Part shown: positions 37,301-40,107 of the stretch, one piece after another
Layout of the letters: every line of letters starts with the position of its first letter
How positions within the stretch are numbered: position 1 is the stretch's first letter
IMG/VR virus record: IMGVR_UViG_3300044846_001238
Location: 1 to 55,311 of that record
DNA length: 55,311 bases
Reading direction: 5' to 3' (one strand)
Origin: a virus
The notes under the pieces: model-generated
Databases searched by the model: none
What the model was told of the DNA's origin: nothing
Seen by the model: the letters and a program-made list of their open reading frames with translations, nothing else
Made by a program: the position numbers and the translations under genes

Positions 37301-39471
37301 GGAATCTCTACACTAGGAATAAGAGAATACATCTCTACTTCTTCGGCAGTTAGATTGACAGTGCTTTGATCAACTGGGGCAAATAGAGTTTTAGCTTCTA
37401 GGTTAACGGCTTCTTTACTACGGTTGTAGTTGTTTACAACTAGAACATTACCAGTTGCTCTTTGAAATTCATTAATAAATCTAAGAGTCTGGTCGCTCAG
37501 GCCACTTGATTTAAGTGTTATAGTAGAGTCTGGATTAACTTCAAAATTTTCTTCACTTATGCGTCTATTTCTATCAACCTCTGGTTTAAACCTTTTAATC
37601 TCATCCAACACGCTGGCTTCAACGGGGAGTACCTGCCAGTTTACAGACTTAATATTGCCATAAAATCTAAGCCAGTTGTCTCCTGAAGTTCCGCTGACTA
37701 TTCTTTTAACATTTCCTGGCCCTTCTGGTTTAACTATATCTCTTTGTATACCATTAAATTGTAGATTTTGTAGAGTACCACCGGTTGCCTCGTTTGGACT
37801 GATAGAAAGCGGCATTTCGTCTGGGGTTATGCCGAGCTCTCCGCCACCTTCGCTAACTCCAATAAGTCCAATAACGTCATTAACTGCAATTTCTGCAGAA
37901 AGCCGCCCTTCAAAGTTTTTTAATGTGGTGCTTGAGTTAGTATTAAAAGAGTATGCAAAATCCCTATCAAAACTCCAGTACCCAGCCGCAGCGTGCTCTA
38001 TGTTTTTGTAGCTATATATTAAAGAGTTAGCGTTTCTATAGATTTTAATTTTACCATCCGGGTTAAGCTTGAGAATAAGCTCAGCGAATCGTCTGTTGAT
38101 GCGTTTTTGTAGGGCTCTTTGCTCTTCAGTGAACTCCCTGCTCCAGTCGCTCGGTGCCGTACCCTCTCTATCTACCACCAGACCAGTTCCGACAAACATT
38201 TTGTCATTGATTGCTAGTTTATTTAGTAGATTAGAGCGGTCGTTAAAAGTTGGGTAAGCTTTTTTAAATTCAGGGTCTTCGGCTGCTAATGACTCTAAGA
38301 CTTTTTCATATAAATCTCTTATAACTTTTTTTGCACTTGCAGAATCTGACTGTTCTTTAGTGTAGTTGTAGGGTAGGTTTACCTGCCTTTCAGCAAATAT
38401 TGCCATCATCAAGTGCTTGATATCATTGCCATCAACAGCGTCTACAAGCTCGGCATTGTCATCAAAGTAGCGAGCCAAGAATCCGCTTCTAACGTCGTCT
38501 AGGTTAGGAGTAATCTCTGGTCCGGCTGCCTCTCCAGCAACTAGTATTTCAGCATTTTTTAAATCTTCTTCGCGAGTTTGGTTATATTCCTCCGCAATAT
38601 TTACTATTGGATACGGCAGATTCTTTTCTTTTTGAGCACGAACAATGGCCGCCTCCCGCTCTCCCTGCTTATCTGTTATAGGAGCAGGAGCGGCGGTTGG
38701 CTCTTCTTGAGTTGTTGTAGTAGCAGGGGCGGCTTCTTGCTTGCCTTCAGACCACACCTTGATTTCTTGGTCGGCAGGTAGGTTGGTTAGTTCCTGAACT
38801 TGGTTGTTGCTCCAGCGGACAATTGCGTCTACGTTTCCGCTACCGTCTGGGCTAGGTCCAACAGCTTCAACAGAACCATATCTTTTAAGGGCCTCGTCGT
38901 AAACAATGTCGCCCTCTTTAAGCTGAGAAGCAGTTTTTGCACCCTCGGTGCGAGACTTTAGCTCCTCGTCAAGATTGCGAGGAGGTGGCATTCTGTTTTC
39001 AGTCTTTATCTCGTTGGCTTCTTCCTCCGTTAGTTGGCTAGGAGTTAGAGCGGAAAAGTCGATTACAGGAAGTTTAGATGGTACACCGAGGTCGTCTAGG
39101 TTACGGCCAATAGACTTGTAGTAGTTCTCTAGGTAGTCGCCAACCTTAGTGCCTTCGGCAAAGTAGAACTTAACTGGATCAACCGACCCTGCGTCTAGGT
39201 CGTAAACACCTTCTTGGACGCCATCAACGCCCTTAACGTAGAATCTACCGTGGTTAGGCTTGTCAGAAAAACCTACATATACAGCGTCGCCAGTTCCGAT
39301 AGAGCCGTCTGCTTTTTGGTAACGGAAGCGCGAGCTGCGCCCCATCTCAATCCACTCACCAGCGTCGTCTCCGTTTTGGTCACGAAGTTGGCGTTTTGCC
39401 CAGTTACCCCAGTCGGCTCGGCTATGACCGCCGCCCGCAGCAGTAAGGGGTACGTATTCTTCGAAATCCAC
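21913..39471 (-). CDS. Giant 5852-residue polyvalent protein (primase, helicase, exonuclease, ART, zincin domains)
   Basis: An uninterrupted 17.6 kb frame from GTG (39469-39471; the upstream in-frame stop leaves no earlier start) encodes a protein of roughly 640 kDa. Order: residues 1-150, a module shared with the other giant ('EWIEMGRSSRF'); two ADP-ribosyltransferase-like domains (~430-600, ~1110-1250); DnaG zinc and catalytic parts (1412-~2360); DEDDh exonuclease (~2835-3065); zincin 1 (~3480-3680) and 2 (~3810-4000); GNAT-like (~4140-4300); ParB-like (~4385-4490); PIF1-like helicase (~5010-5530); zincin 3 (~5700-5852). Between them are Pro/Ala/Glu/Thr linkers and short beta-barrel-like spacers ('L-x-x-G-D-x-[IV]'). 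Four P-x-V-D motifs fall at boundaries. The architecture fits polyvalent proteins injected with phage DNA; packaging is inferred from position among head genes. Confidence 0.85.
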   Translation of the reverse strand: MDFEEYVPLTAAGGGHSRADWGNWAKRQLRDQNGDDAGEWIEMGRSSRFRYQKADGSIGTGDAVYVGFSDKPNHGRFYVKGVDGVQEGVYDLDAGSVDPVKFYFAEGTKVGDYLENYYKSIGRNLDDLGVPSKLPVIDFSALTPSQLTEEEANEIKTENRMPPPRNLDEELKSRTEGAKTASQLKEGDIVYDEALKRYGSVEAVGPSPDGSGNVDAIVRWSNNQVQELTNLPADQEIKVWSEGKQEAAPATTTTQEEPTAAPAPITDKQGEREAAIVRAQKEKNLPYPIVNIAEEYNQTREEDLKNAEILVAGEAAGPEITPNLDDVRSGFLARYFDDNAELVDAVDGNDIKHLMMAIFAERQVNLPYNYTKEQSDSASAKKVIRDLYEKVLESLAAEDPEFKKAYPTFNDRSNLLNKLAINDKMFVGTGLVVDREGTAPSDWSREFTEEQRALQKRINRRFAELILKLNPDGKIKIYRNANSLIYSYKNIEHAAAGYWSFDRDFAYSFNTNSSTTLKNFEGRLSAEIAVNDVIGLIGVSEGGGELGITPDEMPLSISPNEATGGTLQNLQFNGIQRDIVKPEGPGNVKRIVSGTSGDNWLRFYGNIKSVNWQVLPVEASVLDEIKRFKPEVDRNRRISEENFEVNPDSTITLKSSGLSDQTLRFINEFQRATGNVLVVNNYNRSKEAVNLEAKTLFAPVDQSTVNLTAEEVEMYSLIPSVEIPENLKLTEQEQKEFDENQNRINDLLTRDTSYPARSAGYFASNRGLGITLDREKQLEIISEATKRKIAADKEVENKAAEYRRQQIEDAKSGVESTKKYIEQLKSEGDLEAASYMEEDLALREEIVSELEAGYDRYENPGHQPISDRLSGVLDSISVYDEDGSIKDLILSGGTKEEVLKAIENSSAYKQIEEAQRQYQAVLEEYYKTAEPVEDDGWNTPVDSNRPEGPDVTNEGIDGIVSRAYAQDNRLTPEENAAQRKEALESFKAGDSQAATPTESQEEAAPTSEAVQEEPAAEPAQELKDEISGDEALQTIRSAIAKDLEAQGRFPIIRSAKDIEDTVSKQYKSFFEQIKRENPELLKGVYYYTDENGNFKPRQDIETPEQFWDHIRGYATDIGTQWNDPEKIENLIKRVNTLYAEKFLGVKPGGLISFYRNNIRRTNDEAKAAAGYASLDRYMAFDYNVGRGIEDGGPNIGRYEIKARPDEVTGLLGFSRIADEIGVVISDKVTAIPGRVKRLGDLEIPNPDNASWFDLANLKSADGKYDRSTGASPFRQNKPLGQFDYYPLDSSPFGEGNNWAAFYEANGLQEGAIPGKYDELFGEGAWERDWGRETPRSHNYEPLFKEFKDKDGKIKWGLQAQWLHTIGGGVDKYFNNPKAGDEYDRAIKVLSVMQELMGKTFFVPRGQQQEDSGPIVDAKKEKGISKEDVAAIKARADIAEVIGRYTKVTPAGNGKFKAICPFHDDTSPSLTIDSKNGLYKCFVDGKGGDVFQFIRDIENVSFTDAVRKVADIIGYRIEEKQADAKPSKAAKPKTKLASELTPGDQIIVDGETKNVTEVEKTLKVWATTELGKEVEIFYEYDEDLKNSLDENEDGDLQFEDEDYGLITVETYLPITRVTTKEDEDPLEFTAEEKVNFISTGTEDTAGVAPKPTKTDLEKQKYEDALANGAKRSPVSLKYGDVVRRDDGAEFIVISVATKADRDKNNKRVLRATFQAPDGKVVALNLNPDELYRVLVQKSKKANEKDPYKLENVYRKPNVEGKPNQGESEEDEEEPATTTTDGQKAVEDLKVNDIVVIEGKTYRFVAADENEDGTVQLVLKDSKGKEFIPEVDYKYEDVVKTAAKMGSKSKAKAAAEPTVAVPGAKGLPGSKGTFIKTKGGKRRVSYEVLGNGRVLMIFGFPSIATNSPTHITLQNAVAKMPSTLGKFTPPFFYNGDGTKKSADGQGRQDFLSEDEKRKNWVIELNPGESESVQVLVENLINAIQKEFDEAPAVQTAQTSKDEPITGEVNTTGILSDSPRVTYSVQNNGKISIVGNIPEGYEDLADHLFDIYPEENVILDPDSGEIEVFAQSGQDINVLRSEVLAAIKKYVAGDSAEEEVEEEVEEEVEEEVVEEDRQKTYDIMQAAFEFYAKQMASKDNKGIKYLEGRGYSRKSVEELGIVFAGDSKLSLSAHLTSLGFTVDEILATGLVNRFEDRLLDSFSNRVLFPFKDSKGRVVGFNGRDISGKSGAIKYILTAGPNETNKSVFNKSEVLYNLENTLDSVKETGQLILVEGQADVLAYREAGINNVVAISGVSISPKQIELLQDTFGGDLKEIILSLDSDEPGKKATKGVYETLKDSGYNYEISTVTIPQGFKDPGELFEDKSQGTDSLKNLIKERRDARIPEENLATDDQFKEYARLMGKYKPDMDETSIAYFLKAFNNNTTKEQANDIIETLFEEYELPKLQAELDDVIQKAVAAKVISADYKLEIDYDIKTSTNKKETIQQAVESLKKKIEAATPAVAKANLTQNQRNYINRQFSSGVVTQEQRNALVAILEKPDLTKDEIERIVRTLDLAETIWRINNGWTLDDSRGVNMTPPIIDLGVTPIQVVQRIKTYKPTKDINGNPLPQQPAAEDKKPAAEPTPEKPAAEPVVEEEEKPAEQDAMTIFGNLYGLIDYALKNNPREEYSKEDIDVILFDYMKKVTENNLLTAEILKNMFDRIAKLADSHANDRGGDWLPFIYKSEIDSILNEFIRRFGGKQQATPATTEEKPAAEKPTTEEVTKEKPAAAPKPSNLGAQTGTPSLPQTMDNFNADGRPAYAPKGGAFRGAALQARIAQAYKTGGVQGIQDFLDNSNVTPFDIESTGMSSYDGQLKPGNRIVQLGASKKGANGEQIFFNQFIRQEDGVVMSEWSAKNLERPVLDENGNPTGEFVKIDKEWLDQQKSEKEVLEEFIKFIGADAILLAHNANFDISVLEEALDRNGLSLDVLGAIDTLDFVNTALPKYNADDSKGKPVELDAPKRQKDGMKSEDVDPNNPAHFRASAKLEDVLKFFGLEPTGWHRADADAYDASRILNNILDWLIKNPEKESTNALGHRFLDFDKIAQQADKDLISYLKAIGSATPATDKQKSLNPKTNPGYKPEGFAPDLRKLEVPEEKIKEIIAPVQNMTRGQAEEYIASILSDARSGKDPDIKKALEKSKATFVPARSSNTVPNGEPQNGGLREFEVSKRAKDLSIGDRIRAKDSDVYGIIKSIDRKNAGFVKLSVDYEDGSSETLTVKLNALVAVYEEEKPSEVAINDSDEQPGQAATPAAEEPGDQPPAVTPTPTPPPTTVVPEQLPSDRLSVDLSDYLPEERARIRELLDNINELQKLSEAGEPIQILESGNPVTTEKDTDDLINILTSKTDMYDLMVHYGVSKTKARIMSNKLEKLKGEPNYFEELKKVNEYFNDHIRNRKSFSDIEKDRGFRTYLVDRGLIPSVKESYEFILSNDPKIAAIRSRERDLYYAWSQSLKKRGKTKTIREGNVSLTYSADETLKAPGLLRAAVKLQKELPLDGRELRVSIYSPEQLELLNQGTIVGAAVVTDKLAHIGISSSTIGRTGKDPRQGVEGTIDDAVFTLAHEYGHVYDEVALGGQARKDFIEEFKNSELTLYAEENMSENFAEHMADLGYSILTDTKPASQDFKNFIEKAKEDGRIDPLRLDKKGPFFGEGGIQPRRIVAKVGNQEIPDLIEKTEEELKQFENATNANNGTWGAWLRETDESAGYLPNLSDDKVAARYSSVAGVSEEDFANLSSEQQALVLAQVRNRLDPIIEAQRKDSRTYRVFEVPETNIHIRTKDGSVTPEILSSIVNELKELNRFNDMGGMPVIVTLAESNTFTMAGEFLNDKYEGFNVLNQSKTQMHIVLNTTAKHEENPRNNFKKPIPEKGILNTLIHEYLGHGLAKVFLGQDINGKGKHDERFKEFESKFPLYSSDDKHPVSVYGNESIKESFAEFVRAGYLLMRNGQTTDGHPEIKRFLQYLDPLVTTLSPMLKTDKTGSDLASVDKMESPSPRFPRAAKSRDANSDLYTYGRRSAFYSNGLDPYGLPVDADFDEVLFMAYTLAEGTKARYLKNPSSENFYRYAAYASTVNDLYNAKFFSYPKNNPRQTVDTIFDSIVTSTEPGSFRRWQTDKPFVPLRYASSDSKFNNNFVVGSYTDASGNTYQIAYVSSEPSNPADDVSESAYVFVSKPNQTLGDFVGFDSTLNDLIKNSAGQLKIRNHIAGGTLDRGELEIQGTKVDGAYRRRGLATAMLAFAKQNSTKYLRFGTEQTVQEDAWARSVDQNPKNHLGLPAFTNSESGLNPSNVSPIADPALLAGQTSQSFGERTRINFNPDNRDSIEEDLIAQVASEYLNNPVFNGSKDYSSSTGGGLGPNNSVVGAVSVETLSSIAGNEVNEDRVQELIEKINANKGFSDPVVVYYNPKTGQSVVADGNHHVEAAKRIGLTHIPTRVITGEFESSEYLSPKVVGKEWSRSNVPFSSKEWPMHVNPYFVFNNDDLVTRLEDAPIVDPLRDRVVLKSGVEGLSPDMDEISKLMGRLVKDSVTGQIYQVLDEYQEKDGTPTGKVIVVRFAGIADDPDMDAVRETQLIDGRFNFDASGKIYLTSGSISINDEDPYNDLRQYEAELRSIEDLEDVTESFVKSGGQSFIVAESMFFVWTKGGKKGRISKFISPGVVELAVLTNIDKDGNKSYDFYEVPVTDLVPIQHQRETIGSEPAYLSNDMKPNPSTVDKITLLLNSLYSKGFLSTEFYTSMSTAVDGKFQTNSGIEDMYKSLLKLSQRRRSILEDSGKLKKMVLTKNVRAQLGPAPESTDSAPATTTPVTPARPATPAAPATPPPAERPIVKGRMSFRQLYEENKNRNGVPSVDRKVNGPTPIPDSQNPISKPSIEEVREIIDILSEISGYNNSYISDEERDIILNSLAMATAGTASDYLEILRAKRLQKRIENNEPISGINVPQGLKQETKDKLENYTPNSNLDGSPYGEQTEIIDDDEETRDLISFIDTGLLPGSLLLITGGAGTGKSTVLRRLIFELEPRKNIISVASTGVAAHNVGEGKSATIHSVFRINPNVIVAEGFTQEDPENPGQQISTLDFFIRELRRDTKRLRLFRDADILTIDEISMVDANTMELIDLSLRVARNNQKPFGGVKVVAFGDDNQLPPVEAWSPNKQAKLEADLKEIDDLSFADKNQQETENKKLARIKASKFDRDKHNYMLSEYGGYRWYKSNVLGVSNPLAYMLTKNRRQEKDKPYAEALQKIPKAQVTASELAYFNESNVEVPKEILDRGIIRLVLTNERARSINEVEVRKLQQSGALGIEFEGTFTGEGKSAFTEDNLHVPEKITYYVGEKVIFVLNDNADLRREAGFAGKTNRWTNGTQGTVVDFDEDDGLPIVEIVSEDGTKNRVKVGYGKSTAKGAEGYTQIDELTGKVVEKSGIGVLAEYTQIPMLPAYAMTIHKSQGLSIERAIVDLQNADGTDGKAFAAGQLYVALSRLTSKNGLFLTRKLDYKDFLVDEDNERYYENLVKITQESLKAEADAAKAPEGPTVDKKVGSTDKILFKNVTKADVKTAKKILEHRAKPIPNLPSDWGTRDLSDYFFSQFGYGEEESFKQNLNAIMSEKVENLHSEQKLLVSLIVAHGKADIYEHAETGTTIKRHLEDGLFSNKNASDADILRATAAHKRILDSGYFIGGGAMDIHLKDLSYIMKKAAGMFSPDQDQIDLDINQVYKLAFKNVRDRVSEEDKLTYVLAHEYGHLLDNAFSENGERLSVVLENLIKSGMQNRAKEMLDGYALSSLSEYFAESYAGLVLQPVLSQLGYSDRVFMDEALVDEIKNRINVRNSE
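22786..22809 (-). other. Boundary motif GPTVDKKV (residues 5555-5562)
   Basis: It lies between the helicase and the C-terminal zincin. Closely resembles GPVVDKKV at 40537-40560. Confidence 0.65.
22882..24444 (-). other. PIF1/RecD2-like SF1B helicase domain
   Basis: Walker A 'GGAGTGKST' (K5036), Walker B 'LTIDEISMVD' (D5131), 'VVAFGDDNQLPPV', 'YAMTIHKSQGLSIERAIVDL' and 'GQLYVALSRLTS' are all present. This is a complete DNA helicase of the PIF1-like group, expected to unwind 5'-3'. Confidence 0.85.
24820..24846 (-). other. Boundary motif GVPSVDRKV (residues 4876-4884)
   Basis: It lies just before the helicase region and after a Pro/Ala/Thr-rich linker. Confidence 0.6.
25888..25911 (-). other. 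Boundary motif variant APIVDPLR (residues 4521-4528)
   Basis: It lies between the ParB-like domain and the beta-rich spacer region. It is a looser match (no Lys pair). Confidence 0.45.
26002..26319 (-). other. ParB/Srx-like nucleotide-binding or nuclease domain
   Basis: 'VVVYYNPKTGQSVVADGNHH' followed by 'VEAAKRIGLTHIPTRVI' matches the ParB-type 'DGNHRxxAA' signature (D4447). Such domains act as CTPases, kinases or nucleases; which applies here is not known. Confidence 0.6.
26572..27054 (-). other. GNAT acetyltransferase-like domain
   Basis: 'ELEIQGTKVDGAYRRRGLATAMLAFA' (split: 'ELEIQGTKVDG' then 'AYRRRGLATAML', Y4259 to G4263) resembles GNAT motif A, which binds the acetyl-CoA pyrophosphate. 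The substrate is unknown. Confidence 0.5.
27472..28044 (-). other. Zincin-like domain 2 with atypical H-E-x-x-x-H
   Basis: 'NTLIHEYLGHGLAKVF' has H3912, E3913 and H3917, one residue more than a standard HExxH. 'ESFAEFVRAGY' follows, as in the other two zincins. It could be inactive or a variant site. Confidence 0.5.
28432..29034 (-). other. Zincin-like metallopeptidase domain 1 of the giant protein
   Basis: 'LAHEYGHVYDE' gives a standard HExxH (H3599, E3600, H3603), with 'ENFAEHMADLGY' downstream supplying a possible third ligand (Glu). The exact boundaries are estimates. Confidence 0.65.
30277..30969 (-). other. DEDDh 3'-5' exonuclease domain of the giant protein
   Basis: All motifs are present: 'FDIESTG' (D2840, E2842), 'AHNANFD' (D2950) and 'HRADADA' (H3040, with D3043/D3045). 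This is a DnaQ-like proofreading or DNA-degrading exonuclease fold. A second, diverged copy lies in the 3075-residue protein. Confidence 0.85.
33148..33192 (-). repeat. Short in-frame tandem repeat encoding Glu-Glu-Glu-Val
   Basis: A 12-base unit repeats about four times and encodes an acidic EEEV linker before the primase catalytic core. Likely a disordered spacer prone to length change. Confidence 0.7.
35215..35238 (-). other. Boundary motif GPIVDAKK (giant residues 1412-1419)
   Basis: It lies directly before the primase zinc region and after the second ART domain. It is identical in protein sequence to the copy at 43468-43491 in the other giant but differs in several synonymous bases. Confidence 0.7.
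35722..36144 (-). other. ADP-ribosyltransferase-like domain 2 of the giant protein
   Basis: Residues ~1110-1250 repeat domain 1: 'LISFYRNNIRR' (R1155), 'AAAGYASLDRYMAFDYN' and 'DEIGVVI' (E1219). R-to-E spacing is 64, against 66 in copy 1, supporting duplication. Both copies precede the primase. Confidence 0.5.
37672..38184 (-). other. ADP-ribosyltransferase-like domain 1 of the giant protein
   Basis: Around residues 430-600, 'KIKIYRNANS' (R479), 'AAAGYWSFDRDFAYSFN' and 'GGGELGI' (E545) give the Arg / Ser-aromatic / Glu order expected of an ART fold. It is a diverged copy of domain 2. If active, it would modify host or phage targets with ADP-ribose from NAD. Activity is not certain because the classical E-x-E is not clear. 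Confidence 0.5.
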
Positions 39472-39514
39472 AGATAAGTCTTTCTTTGGTGGTAAGGCCT
39501 ATAGCAATTTTAGT

Positions 39515-39817
39515 CTAGTTTTGTTGGTTTGATTCTTTGGCGTGTTTGATTCTAGCTTCCAACCAGTATTCAGGAATCTCTGTGCCTTTGTTTCTTTTTT
39601 GCCACTCGTAGCTCCAGTCGTTCTCTTCAAAAGTTGGAGGACGCTTGTACCAAACTGGATCCCAACCTTCTCGCTCTCTGTACTCTAGGCGAGCATCTTC
39701 AAAGCCAAGCTCCATATAAAACTGAAGCAACTGCTCCGAGGTCATTTCAGACCAGACAACTTCTTTTGTAATATCGCCGTCTTTTGTTCTAATGTTGATA
39801 ATTACTTTTTCACTCAT
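39515..39817 (-). CDS. Small paralogue family protein (copy 2)
   Basis: This 100-residue protein starts at the ATG at 39815-39817 (MSEKVIINIRTKDG). That start overlaps the end of the upstream gene by eight bases and has GGAAG upstream. A longer reading from 39871 would simply use the upstream gene's Lys-rich coding bases and is rejected. Its 'KEVVWSEMTSEQLLQFYMEL' aligns with the 'TLSE-x-x-L-x-x-Y' core of the two neighbours, followed by an extra aromatic, basic C-terminus ('WDPVWYKRPP', 'WSYEWQKRN'). It directly precedes the 5852-residue gene. Function unknown. Confidence 0.7.
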   Translation of the reverse strand: MSEKVIINIRTKDGDITKEVVWSEMTSEQLLQFYMELGFEDARLEYREREGWDPVWYKRPPTFEENDWSYEWQKRNKGTEIPEYWLEARIKHAKESNQQN

Positions 39818-40064
39818 TGCTGTTGTCTTCCTTCTTTTTCTTTTTCTTTTGAGATTTCTTCCACTTAGCATACCTCTCGACGTCTTTATCAGACATCTCT
39901 TCTAAAGGTTTGTACGGGTTAAATCCTATACGAGATTTTAGCTCATCAATAGCTTCTTCTGCGCCCATAGATGCGTAGACGTCTAGTTGCTCTTCAGACA
40001 GGGTTTTGACATCAATATCAACTACCTTGCTAGTGCCGTCAGCTAGAGTGAAGTGAACCTTCAT
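39810..40064 (-). CDS. Small paralogue family protein (copy 1)
   Basis: This 84-residue protein has ATG at 40062-40064 behind AAGGA. It contains 'VKTLSEEQLDVYASMGAEEAIDELKSRIGF' (core shared with the 68-residue protein at 21695-21901) and ends in a strongly basic Lys run (KKSQKKKKKKED). The basic tail could bind nucleic acid or acidic partners such as the acidic linkers of the giants. It sits between the two giant genes, with a possible promoter just upstream. No known family recognised. Confidence 0.7.
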   Translation of the reverse strand: MKVHFTLADGTSKVVDIDVKTLSEEQLDVYASMGAEEAIDELKSRIGFNPYKPLEEMSDKDVERYAKWKKSQKKKKKKEDNSNE

Positions 40065-40089
40065 TTTCGTCCTTACTATTGATTAATCT

Positions 40090-40098
40090 AGTATAGCA
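40090..40098 (-). promoter_or_regulatory. Candidate extended -10 promoter
   Basis: TGC-TATACT on the minus strand matches an extended -10 (TGnTATAAT-like). It lies in the 43-base gap after the 3075-residue gene and about 25 bases before the next ATG. No clear -35 is seen. It could give the small paralogues and the 5852-residue gene their own transcript. Confidence 0.4.
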
Positions 40099-40107
40099 AA
40101 AAATAGA

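Noticed and set aside
21913-39471. Giant ORF as a nonribosomal synthetase, adhesin or fusion of assembly errors
   Set aside because: No carrier or adenylation motifs or surface repeats; the domains are in frame with linkers and common boundary motifs, with no sign of broken frames.
39818-39871. Longer start for the 100-residue small protein
   Set aside because: The added Lys/Arg-rich residues are just the neighbouring gene's coding bases in another frame; the ATG at 39817 has its own ribosome site.
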